Source: Bacteroidetes bacterium GWF2_35_48
GTDB taxonomy: Bacteria > Bacteroidota > Bacteroidia > Bacteroidales > GWF2-35-48
DNA: 38,080 nt
Direction of reading: 5' to 3'
NCBI GenBank assembly: GCA_001769125.1
Contig: MEOG01000015.1
Span: 1-38,080, forward strand
Positions 1 to 12,400 of the stretch are shown here, in pieces. Position numbers and translations under genes: made by a program. Within the stretch, counting starts at the first letter, position 1; the number at the start of each line of letters is the position of its first letter. The notes under the pieces are model-generated. The model was not told where the DNA came from. It did not search any database and worked only from the letters and a program-made list of their open reading frames with translations.

Positions 1-39
1 ATAAATTACATCGAAATATGCAACCTTTTTTTTAAGTAT

Positions 40-63
40 TTATTAACATTATGTTGTTAATAA
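40..63. other. Perfect 9-bp inverted repeat (hairpin)
   Basis: TTATTAACA at 40-48 is matched by its exact reverse complement at 55-63, leaving a 6-nt loop. It is AT-only except for one pair and lies at the left edge of the window, about 415 nt before the giant adhesin gene. It could be a weak terminator of a gene outside the window or an operator. Nothing in the sequence decides between these. Confidence 0.35.
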
Positions 64-145
64 TCAGAATATTACGAAGTCCGAAACGTTAGTAACTAAG
101 TGATTAATTTTACTCGTTCTGCTTCAGCTGTATTAGAAGTCAGCG

Positions 146-240
146 AACCTGTAACCTCCAACAACCTGTAACCTCCAACAACCTGTAACCTCCAACAACC
201 TGCAACCTGCAACTTGCAACCCCCAACAACCACCAACCTC
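146..240. repeat. Degenerate tandem repeat, 17-nt unit made of 7-mers
   Basis: AACCTGTAACCTCCAAC occurs three times without a mismatch at 146-162, 163-179 and 180-196. It continues as CCTGCAA, CCTGCAA, CTTGCAA and CCCCCAA up to about 240. The underlying unit is a 7-mer of the form CCTNNAA with CAA inserted after every second copy. On the minus strand the unit reads as GTTGCAG/GTTGGAG-like words, which also occur at 31910. A minus-strand open frame through it is low-complexity translation and not a gene. Confidence 0.85.
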
Positions 241-356
241 ACAAAAACAAACAAATCTTTCCAATAGGTAAAAAAACCCAAAATGAAAATCATTGCATAT
301 TAAAATTATTTATAAATTTAACCCCTTGTTTTTTGCAATCTAAACCTATTTTTTTT

Positions 357-491
357 ATGACGAAACTTTTAACATACGAAACACTCTTTTTCCTCATTGC
401 TATTATATTTCTTTTAATATTACTGAATCTTTTTAACAAAATTTCACTGGTTATTCCTTTTAACAAAATTCAAATCTATGAATTACTTTAA
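357..491 (+). CDS. Possible 44-residue single-span membrane peptide
   Basis: An ATG at 357 opens a 44-codon frame ending in TAA at 489-491. The peptide starts MTKLLTYETLFF and has one strongly hydrophobic stretch at about residues 9-27, as expected for a membrane helix. There is no Shine-Dalgarno sequence, which is normal in this phylum. If the adhesin starts at 478, this frame overlaps its start by 14 nt. If the adhesin starts at 505, the gap is 13 nt. It could be a small membrane protein, a translated leader coupled to the adhesin, or chance in AT-rich DNA, where hydrophobic codons are common. I do not recognise it as a family. Confidence 0.25.
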   Translation: MTKLLTYETLFFLIAIIFLLILLNLFNKISLVIPFNKIQIYELL

Positions 492-3400
492 TAACAAAAC
501 AACAATGATACACAGAAGCTTTTTTTTTATTTTTTTATTTCTGCTGTTCTTTACAAGCCAACGCATTTTTGCGGCAGTTTCTATTACAAAGCCCAGTCTT
601 GCAATAAGCACATGTAGTGTGTATCCTACAAATTACCATGCGCTCGGAGATATTGTTATTTACGAACCCAATGGGGGGGCAAAAGCAAATTTTTCCATGG
701 GAAGTAATATTACCCTGATATTATCCGCCCCGGCAAATTTTCAGTTTCTGGCTGATGCGGGTACGGTTTCTTACACTTCAGAAAAAGATATTACCGCCGC
801 GTCTATTGTAGTTACTGCTGCAACTATAACCATTACTTATACGGTCGCAACGACCAGCAATGTGGATGCAATGACTATCAGTGGAATTTACATGAAAGCT
901 ACTGCTGTTACAGGAGCTGTAAATATTACACGAACCGGAGGTACCGGTGTTATTAACGGACTTGTTAATGGAAATACTGTTACAAATGGGCTGACGTCAA
1001 CAAATACCGGAACATTAACTACCGGAATAACTGTTGCTGATATTGCGAATCCTGTTTGTAACAATACAACCACTATGCTGTCTTTATCTGGAAGTACAGA
1101 CGTAAGCTCCTATCAATGGCAGATATCTGATGACAATATTACATTTTCTGATATAGCGGGCGCAACATCCTATACGTATGAATACACACCCTCGGCTATT
1201 TCATCAAAATATTTTCGTTGCCAGCTTACTTGTGGCTCTACCGGTTATAGTGCCTCTAAACAGGTTACCAGTGATGAATGTACTTGTGCTTCGGGTGATT
1301 GCGATGCTGTTGAAATTGCTGTTGATTTATCAATGGCTTCTGATACAATCTGGTATTGGGATTCCGATATAAACCGTTCGGGCTATTGCTGCTCTTCTCC
1401 GTCCGGGCATGAATGTATTAAATTTGTTATTTCGATTAGTCCTCAATCTGAAGAAGTTTCTTTTGATGTTACGAATCCCGGTCCTTCCGGTGGAGCATTT
1501 TACAGAATAAATTGCGGTCCGAATCATTCCTTGGGTGAAAAAGTATGTGTGAATGGAGAAACATCTTTTTGTATTACTTTCTGTAAAAACGGTAATGATA
1601 AACCTAAATATTGGATTAAGGCAGGTCGTAAAACAAGTATTTCTGATGATATTACCCTGCACCCGAGTTGCGTGGGCAGTCTTCATGCTATGGGTTTCGT
1701 TAATGTTAATTGGGTTTCTGTTTTCCCAGCTCCGGATGGCGCATATAATAGTTATTTGAGCAGTACAACTCTTGCAGATATTGCAATTACAGCTCCAGAT
1801 CCTATACCCGGCGGAATATCTTATATTGATTATCAGGTGTCGGGAACTGCCACAGGTTGTGCTTCCGGAACGACTTATGATACGGTTCGAGTTAATTTTT
1901 TACCAGCGACTTTAGGTGTAACGATAGATCCTGCTGAACCCGCTATTTGTTTCGGTGGCGCACCGGTTACTTTAAATGCGATAGAATCAGGGGGAGATCC
2001 TCCCGTAACGTATTTGTGGAGCACAGGAGCTACAACAGGTTCCATTTCTGCCGGTGCTGCGGGAGATTACTCTGTTACCATTGCTGATGCTACTGATTGT
2101 ATGACTGCAAATGCTGTAGTTACGGTCGTTGAATTTACTGCAGATATTTCTGCAAATGCAAATGGTCCCTATACTGTATGTAGCAGCAATCCCTCTGTTT
2201 CATTAAATGGAGTGGTTACTGGAGTTTCAACCGGAACATGGACAGGAGGGACAGGTGTGTTTACTCCAAATCGAAATACTTTAAATGCAAGCTATACGCC
2301 ATCTGCTGCTGAAATTTCTGCCGGTACGGTATCGCTTACACTTACAACAACAGGAAATTTAACCTGCCCTTCTGCTTCAGATATTGCTGTTATTACAATA
2401 AACCCTACACCTTCAGTAACCGCTACTCCTGCTTCTGAAAGTATTTGCAGTGGACAGTCTTCTGGAATTTCGCTTACAGCAAACTTGGTAGGGACTTCTT
2501 TTGCATGGACAATTGCACAATCAGCAGAAATTACCGGTGCAAGTGATGGTTCAGGCGCTAGCATTGCACAAACATTGAGTAATGCTGGTACAGCGAATGG
2601 TACAGCAACCTACACTGTAACTCCTTCAAAAAATGGTTGTGACGGAACTCCTTTAGATGTTGTTGTAACTGTAAAACCCTTGCCAGCTGCAACTTCTACC
2701 CCTGCAACTCAAACTATTTGCAGCGGCGAAGCAACTTCTTTTGATCTTACTTCTGATGTTGCTGCAACTACTTTTGCATGGACGGTTGTACAAACAGGTG
2801 TAACCGGAGCTTCTGCAAGTTCAGGGGCTACTATTGCGCAGACGCTATCGAACGCGGGAACAACAGCCGGAACAGCAACCTTCACAATAACCCCAACAGC
2901 CAACAGTTGCGCCGGTTCTTCTATTACTGCTACGGCTACTGTTAACCCCTTGCCCTCAGTAACAGCAACTCCCGCTTCTGAAACAGTCTGTAGTGGTAGT
3001 GCGACAAATATTTCATTAAGTTCAGGAGTTGCAGGAACTACTTTTGCATGGACGATTTCACAGGACGCAGGTATTACCGGAGCATCTGCAAGTACTGGAG
3101 CTACAATTGCTCAAACATTGTCTAATTCTGGGACTAGTGCAGGAAATGCAACTTATACCGTAACCGGAACAGCCTCCGGATGTAGCGGATCCTCAACAGA
3201 TGTTGTGATTACTGTAAATCCAACGCCAAATGTTGCTACTGCGCCGGCTTCACAAACAATTTGCAGTGGCGCATCTTCTAATATTGCCCTTTCATCAAAT
3301 GTTGCAGGCACTTCATTCTCTTGGACTGTAATCCAGACAGCGGGTATTACAGGCGGCTCTGCAAGTACCGGGGCTACAATTGCTCAAACATTGTCCAATT

Positions 3401-6400
3401 CTACAACATCTGCCGGAACAGCAACTTATACCGTTACTCCTTCCGCAGGTTCTTGCAATGGAGCATCAGCAGATGTTGTTATAACCATTAATCCGATTCC
3501 TGCTATTACCGGAACAACACCCGGTTCTCGTTGTGGTACAGGCACAGTAACCTTGGGCGCAACTGCAAATATCGGTACAGTATATTGGTATGCTGCTTCC
3601 AGCGGAGGTGCTTCGCTTGGCGCAGGAAATAGCTATACAACTCCTTCTATTGCATCCACAACAAGCTATTATGTTGATGCGACTTTAAACGGATGTACCA
3701 CCGCAAGCAGAACAGAAGTTGTTGCAACGATTAATGCCATTCCAACTATCACAGGAACTACGCCTAACTCACGTTGTGGCACAGGAACTGTAGTGCTTGA
3801 AGCAACCGCATCTGCCGGAACAATCAATTGGTATGCAGTTGCAAGCGGGGGGTCTTCTCTTGGAACAGGAACCAGCTTTACAACGCCTTCCATATCTTCA
3901 ACAACCATTTATTATGTTGATGCAACACAAGGAAGCTGTACTTCTGCTTCAAGAACAGCTGTAACAGCAACAATTAAGCCTATTCCATCCATAACAGCAA
4001 CAACGCCCGAATCTAATTGCGGAACAGGAACCGTTACTCTTGGCGCAACTGCCAGCGCGGGAACTATTAACTGGTATGCCGCATCCTCCGGAGGCGCATC
4101 TCTGGGTACGGGAAATAGCTATACAACGCCTTCCATATCATCAACAACAACGTATTATGTTGATGCGACAAATGATGGTTGTACCACTGCTTCAAGAACC
4201 GCAATTATTGCTACCATCAATGCTATTCCTTCTATTGCGTCAACGACTCCAGGCTCAACTTGTGGTACAGGGACTGTAACATTGGGAGCAACAGCAAGTG
4301 CCGGAACTGTAAATTGGTACACAGCTTCAAGTGGAGGTAGTTCTATTGCAACTGGAAATAGTTATACTACTCCCTCTATTGCTTCAACAACGACTTATTA
4401 TGTAGATGCAACAAATACCGGATGTACCACGACATCAAGAACTGCTGTTATTGCAACCGTTTATACCGTTCCTTCTATTACAGCAACAATTCCTGATTCC
4501 AGATGCGGAGCAGGAACAGTTAATTTAGGAGCAACTGCAAGTGCTGGAACTATTAATTGGTATGCAGCATCCTCTGGTGGCGTAAGTCTGGGTACAGGAA
4601 TCAGCTTTACAACACCTTCTATAGCTGCGACTACAACGTATTATGTGGATGCAACAGAAAATTCCTGTACAACAGCATCTCGTACTTCTGTTACAGCTAC
4701 AATATTTACAGTACCTGTCGCAACAGCGACACCTGCTTCTCAAACAATTTGCAGCGGGGGATCAACAAATGTATCCCTCACATCAAGCGTTCCCAGTTCT
4801 ACTTTTACATGGACAGTTGCGCAGGGTGCTGATATATCGGGAGCTTCTAATGGTTCAGGAGCAAGCATTACTCAAAATATATCCAATTCAGGAACTTCTG
4901 CCAGTACAGCAACTTTTTCTGTTACTCCAACAGCGAACGGCTGTCCGGGTTCTGCCACAAATGTTGTGATTACAGTGAATCCTACTCCTGTTGCCACAGC
5001 TACGCCTGCTTCACAAACTATTTGTTCGGTTGCTGCTACCAGCTTTGAATTATCTTCTACAGTTACAGGAACAACTTTTGCCTGGACTGTCGTTCAGGGA
5101 GCAGGTATTTCAGGCGCATCCACCAGCTCGGGAAGTACAATTGCTCAAACTCTTTCTAACTCCGGAACTTCTGCCGGTACAGCAACATACACCGTTACTC
5201 CAACAGCAAATGGATGCAACGGTTCAACAATTAATGTTGTTGCAACAGTGAACCCTTTGCCTTCCGTTACAGCAACCCCAAATACACAAACTATTTGTAG
5301 CGACGAAAGCACAGGTATTGCTCTTACATCAGGTGTTGCAGGGACAAGCTTTTCATGGACAGTTTCGCAAAGTGGAGTTACCGGGGCAAGCGCAAGCAGC
5401 GGAAATACGATTTCTCAAACTCTTACAAATTCGGGTACAAGTAATGGTACTGCAACATATACAATAACGCCAAGCGCCAATAGTTGTAACGGATCAACAG
5501 CAACAGTAACAGTAACAGTAAAACCCCGACCTGTTGCTACTGCCAATCCATCTCCTCAGACAATTTGCAGCGGGGGAACAACAAGTATTGCACTAACTTC
5601 CAATGTTACAGGAACAAGTTTTGCGTGGACTGTTGTTCAGGCAGGAGGTATTACCGGCGGTTCAGCCAGCTCTGGAAGTTCTATTGCGCAAACCTTAAGC
5701 AATTCCGGAATCTCTGCCGCAAATGCAACATACACGGTTACACCAACTGCAAATTCATGTGCAGGATCCACTATTAATGTAATTGCCACAGTAAATCCTC
5801 TACCCTCAATTACAGCAACACCTGCTTCCCAGTCTATCTGTAGTGGAGAAACATCAGGCATAGCATTGACATCAAATGTTGCAGGAACTACCTTCTGTTG
5901 GACTGTTTCTCAGTCCGGAGTATCAGGAGCCAGTGCCAGCAGCGGGGTAAATATTGCTCAGACATTAACCAATTCAGGAACATCAAATGGAACCGCTACG
6001 TATACGATTACTCCTTCTGCTAGCTCTTGTTCCGGTTCTTCTGTAAATGTTGTAGTAACGGTTAAGCCTTTACCCTCACTCACAGCGACTCCTTCAACAC
6101 AATCAATCTGTAGCGGAGCGACCACCAATGTTGCGCTGACATCAAATGTTTCAGGAAGCAGCTTTGCATGGACAGTTGCACAAGGAGCGGGAATTACAGG
6201 CGCATCTGCAAGCTCCGGAAATAGCATTCCCCAATCTCTTTCTAATTCTACATCATCTAATGGCACCGCAACTTATACCGTAACCCCTACTGCAAATGGA
6301 TGTAATGGTTCTTCCGGTACGGTTACGATTACAATTAAACCTACGCCATCTGTATCTTCAAATCCTGTTTCGCAGGCTATTTGTAATGGAGGAACAACGG

Positions 6401-9400
6401 GTATTACATTGTCTTCACCTGTTTCAGGAACAACATTTGCTTGGACCGTTTCGCAAACTGGAACATCAGGAGCAACAGCTGGATCAGGAACAACAATTTC
6501 TCAAACAATAACACTTACGGGAGCAGCAGCAGGAACAGCAACTTACACTATAACTCCGACAGCAAGTAGTTGTAATGGATCTGCTTTAAATGTTCCTGTA
6601 ACCGTTAATCCAATACCAACAATTACAGCAACAACACCGGCAGCTCGTTGCGGAACAGGTACTGTTATTTTAGGCGCAACAGCAAGCGCAGGAACAATAA
6701 ATTGGTATGCCGCCTCTTCCGGAGGTGTTTCTCTGGGTACGGGAAACAGCTATACAACGCCTTCCATTTCCTCAACAACAACGTATTATGTTGATGCAAC
6801 AAATAATGGTTGTACTACCGCTTCGCGGACAGCAATTATAGCTACTGTTGACCCTGTGCCAACAGTAGATGCAGGCTCTCCTCAAACAGTATGCGCTAAC
6901 AATGCTGTTACAAGTCTTATAGGATTGTTTACAAATTCAACAGGAGTCCAATGGAGCAGTGACGGTTCAGGTCTTTTTGGCAGCCTTACTGAAATGAACA
7001 CAACATACACGCCAAGCCCGGATGATATTACGGATGGCTCAATTATTATCACTCTTTCTTCTACAGGTAATGGAAGCTGCCCTGCTGCTACAGATCAGTT
7101 TATTCTTACTATAAGTGCGGCACCTACTGCAAATGCAGGAGAAAATCAAACGGTTTGCGCCAATGCGCCGGAGGCAAGCCTTGATGGTTCTGTTACAGTT
7201 GCCACAGGAGGTATATGGAGCGGTTATTCCGGCACTTTTTCTACAAATAACATTGACTTGAATGCTGTCTATACGCCTTCCGCTGCTGAAATAGCTGCCG
7301 GAACAGTAACTCTTACCCTGACAACAACTGGAAATGGTAATTGTATTGCAGTGTCTGACCCCATGACGATAACTATTAATACTGGAATTTATGTGGATGC
7401 AAATACAGATCAGACCGTTTGCGCTAACAATACTACAGTAACACTTAATGGAGATGTTTCAGGATATACAACAACCGGACACTGGACTTCAAGCGGTAAC
7501 GGATTATTTGAAAACGCAAATGTATTGAATACTACTTATACTCCTTCTGTCGATGATATTAGCGCAGGGACGATTCAACTTACATTAGCTTCAACAAATA
7601 ATGGGCTTTGTGTTGAAGTGTCAGATCCAATGACGATTACAATAACAACCGCGCCAACTGTTGATGCAGGGATTCCTATATCCATTTGCGCAAACAATGC
7701 CAATGCAAATCTGAACGGAACCGTAACCGTAGCAACAGGTGGAATATGGACAGGTGGGAATGGATTATATACTCCGAATAATGCAACAATAGATATAACA
7801 TATTCGCCAACAGCCGCTGAAATTGCTACAGGAACAGTAACGCTCACATTGACATCTACAGGAAATGGTACTTGTTTGCCGGTTTCAGACCCAGTAACAA
7901 TAACAATCACAACGGCTCCAACTATAACCGCAGGAGACGATCAGCATTTGTGCGCAAGCGCAGCTTCTGTTGATATTTCAGGTATTGTAACTATTGGAAC
8001 AGGTGGGAATTGGACTACGAACGGAACAGGTACTTTTGGCAATGAAAACTTATTGACAACAACTTATAGTCCCTCTGCTGCTGATAAAACAAATGGTGTC
8101 ATCTTAACGCTTACTTCTACTGGAAGCGGAAATTGTACCGAGGTATCAGACCTGCTTACATTAGATTTTCAAGCTATTCCGACAGTTGATGCAGGAGCGC
8201 CACAAACAGTTTGCGCTAATAATTCAAATATATCTTTAAATGGAACATTTACAGGAGCCATCGGCGTAGAATGGTCTGGCGGAGCCGGGACCTATAATCC
8301 AAATAACACAGCAATAAATGCTGTGTACACACCATCTCTTGCTGAAAAAACGGCAGGCTCTGTTCAGCTGACTTTAACAACAACGGGAAATGCTAATTGT
8401 GCTGCTGTTTCTGATCAGGTTCTTATGACAATTACCGAAGGTACATCTGCAAATGCAGGTCCGGATCAAACGGTGTGCGCAAACAATGCTGTTATTTCTC
8501 TTAATGGAAACGTAACAGTGGCAAGCGGAGGAGAATGGTCTGCAAATAATGGTGATGGAATCTTTGGTTCTGCCACATCTCTTAATACAACATATACACC
8601 CGGACTCAACGACAAAACAAATGGCTCTGTTAAACTTTATCTCACAACAACAGGAAATGGAACCTGTCTTGCAAATGTAGATTCGATGGTAATTACTATA
8701 ACTCCAGCCCCGACTGTAAATCCAGGTAATGATAAAACTGTTTGCGCTTCTAATGCAGATATTTTATTAACCGGACTTGTAACAGTTGCAACAGGAGGAA
8801 CCTGGACGGGTGGTGCAGGAACTTACAATCCTGACGAAAATACACTTATTACCACGTATACTCCTACACCCGGAGAAATTACAGCGGAAACTGTTACTTT
8901 AACGCTTACCACTACTGGCAATGGTTTGTGCAATGCAGTATCCGATCCGATTGTAATTACTATAACCGATGCTTTAACTGTTGATGCAGGAGAAGCAATG
9001 ACCGTTTGTGCACATGACCCCATCGTATCTTTATCGGGGACTGTTCCCACTTCTGGTGAGTGGACAAGCTCTGGCTTGGGAGATTTTCTGCCAAACTCGA
9101 CAGCAATGGTAGCGACTTATACTCCTACTCCGGCAGATACAGTTGCAGGTGGTGTTGATATTACACTAACATCAACAAATAATGGGTTATGCGCTGCTGC
9201 TCATGAAACAATTCATATTACGATTAACTCTGGTATTTACGTGCAGGCAGGCGACAACCAAACGATTTGCGAAAACGCTGTAGCAAATATAAGCGGTCAT
9301 GTAATCGGCGCAACCAGCGGGCACTGGACATCAAGCGGAACAGGTTTATTCGGAAACGCAAATATTTTAAGCACAACCTATACTCCAAGTGCAGCAGATA

Positions 9401-12400
9401 AAACAGCGGGTTCTGTAACCCTAACGTTTACATCTACCGGAAATGGCGATTGCGAAGAAGTTACTGATGAAATGATAATAACCTTACAGCCCCTACCTAC
9501 AGTAGATGCGGGTAATCCCCAAACCGTTTGCGCAAACAATGCAGAGGTTACTCTTGCCGGAACTAAAACCGGAGCAACAGGTGTTGAATGGTCAACGTCG
9601 GGAGATGGTTCTATAGGAGATTTAACGTCTTTAACTTCTTTATACGCTCCGGGAGTCAATGATAAAAGCAATCATTCGGTTACTCTTACAATAACAACTA
9701 CCGGAAATGGATTTTGCCCAGCAGCAACAGATAATGTTGTAATTACAATTACGAATCCTCCTGTAGCGAATGCAGGCGGAGCTCAAAGCGCTTGTTCTAA
9801 CGCTCCTGATATTTCTTTAAATGGTGTTATTTCTGTTGCAACAGGCGGGATTTGGTCAAGTTCTGGAAACGGAACATTTTCTCCGGATGAATTTACGTTA
9901 GACGCTATCTACCTGTCAACGCCTCAAGATACTACAGCCGGAACAATAACTCTAACATTAACAACTACCGGAAACGGTACCTGCCTCGAAGAACATGATG
10001 ATATTCTTATTACTTATACTCCCGGTATTTATGTTAATGCAGGAACAGATCAATCTGTCTGTGCAAATAATGCACTTACAACAATAAACGGTTATGTCGG
10101 CGGCGCATCTGTAACAAGTATCTGGAGCCGTAATGGGTCTGGAGATTTTAATAATAGTAATCTTCTCTCAACAACATACACACCGAGCAATGCAGATACC
10201 GCTACAGGAGAAGTTTTTCTGATTCTTACATCAACGAATAATGGTACTTGTGCTGAAGTTAAAGATACGCTGAAGCTAACAATAACTCCACCTCCTGTTG
10301 TTAATGCTGGTGCAGACCAAACTGTTTGCTCTAATAGTCCGGTTTCTTTAAACGGAAGCGTAACGCATGGCTCGTCAAGCGGTAATTGGACAAGTACAGG
10401 AGTCGGTTCATTCGATGATGAATTGGTTTTAAATACTTCATATAACTTACATGCAAATGATATTACGACCGGAAATATTAAACTCGTGCTTACGTCAACT
10501 AGTAATGGTAATTGCCTTGCTGTAACAGATACAATGAATGTAAGCATACAATTACTTCCTGTTGTTGATGCAGGACCTGATCAGACAAAATGTAGAAATA
10601 ATGATACAATTTATCTTGCCGGAACAGTTTCTGGTGTTACAACAACGGGTCAATGGTCAAGCAATGGAACGGGTTCTTTCATGCCAAATACTACGGATTT
10701 GAATGCAAGTTATTTCCCAAGTATTGCCGATAGGAATAATGGAACAGTAATATTGACGCTCTCATCCACAGGTATCAGCTCCTGTCCAACGGTTAGCGAG
10801 ACGATGACTGTTACGATTACTCCTGCAATTACTGTTTTAGCCGGATCCGATCAAAGCAAGTGTTCCAATAACAGAAATACTACGTTGAATGGGATAGTAA
10901 GCGGTGGTTCTATATCGGGAACATGGTCATCAACCGGAAGCGGATCTTTTAATCCTGATGCATCAACGCTTAATGCTACCTACATTCCCAGTGATGCTGA
11001 TACTTCCGCAGGTTCCGTGGTGCTAACTTTAGACGCATCTTTTGTTGGCTCCTGCCTTGCCGCTTCTGATAATTTAACACTAACAATAACCAATGCTCCT
11101 TTTGTTGAAGCTGGCGATAATCAGACAGTATGTGCGAACAAAGATACGGTAACGCTGAACGGAATTATATATGGAGGTACTACAACCGGCACTTGGACAT
11201 CAAGTGGATCAGGTGGCTTTTTCCTTAATAACACAACATTAAACGCGCAATACAGACCCAGTGCTGCTGATACTGCTAATAGCACTGTTACGCTTACTCT
11301 TTCTTCAACAAATAACGGCGGTTGTATTGCTGTTTCTGATATGATGACGATTACGATAAGCAATGCGCCTTATGTTAATGCAGGGGTTGATCAGACCCTT
11401 TGCGCGAACAATAATTTGACTGCGCTTTCGGGTATTATATACGGAGCAACAAGTTTTGGCGCATGGACAAGTACCGGTAATGGTGGTTTTGACGATAATA
11501 CCGATATCGCCACAAATTATACTCCCAGTGCTAATGATATAAGTTCCGGAACAGTTTCTCTTGTTTTGGAAAGTACCGGAAACGGAGATTGTTATGCAAC
11601 AAGAGATACCATGAAATTAACAATTACACCCGCTCCTGTTGTCGAAGCAGGAGATAATCAGACAATCTGCTCAAATTCTACAGTAACGATTGAAGGTTCT
11701 GTAACCGGAGGCTCGTTGTCTGGAGCGTGGACCAGCTCTGGAACAGGAGACTTTGATAATGCTGCGCTTTTACATACAGTTTATAATCCTAGTGATGCAG
11801 ATACGACAGCGCATTCTGTTGTGTTGACATTAACAGCAACAAATTATGGAAATTGCCTTGAAGTAAGCGATAATTTCACACTGACGATAGTTCCACTGCC
11901 TGTTGTTAATGCAGGAGAAGACCAGACTGTTTGCCGCAATAATGATGTTGTTACGCTTAACGGATATATTTATGGCTCCGTAAATACAGGTTCCTGGACG
12001 AGCAATGGAACAGGAATTTTCACACCTGATGCAAATACACTGAATGCCACATATACGCCAAGTGAGGCAGACAGAGACAATGGAAATATAACTCTGACTT
12101 TAATTTCGTCTGCACACGCAAGCTGTGAACAAGTTTCTGATCAGATGACAATCAATATAACCCCGGATGTGTTGGTAAATGCCGGAGACAATCGTACCGT
12201 GTGCGCGAACAATTCAAATGTACTGCTCAACGGAGTTATATCCGGAGGATCAACATCTGGTCAATGGACAACGATGGGTACAGGTACAGGAAATTTTTCA
12301 CCTGATGAATTTACGTTAAATGCAATGTATATCCCAAGCGATGAAGATACTGCAAATGGAAGTGTTACCATAACACTTTTGGCAACCAGTATTGGAAACT

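Noticed and set aside
96-293. Minus-strand 65-codon frame upstream of the adhesin
   Set aside because: It is a translation of the tandem repeat at 146-240 (VAGCWRLQVVGGYRL-type) and has no independent support.
301-477. Promoter for the adhesin
   Set aside because: No convincing TTTG-N19-TAnnTTTG arrangement was found; the AT-rich sequence gives several poor matches that cannot be distinguished.
10092-10547. Minus-strand open frame of 151 codons inside the adhesin gene, and many similar ones
   Set aside because: They mirror the repeat modules of the adhesin, have Val/Ser/Pro-rich low-complexity translations and no recognisable domain; the plus-strand frame explains the sequence.
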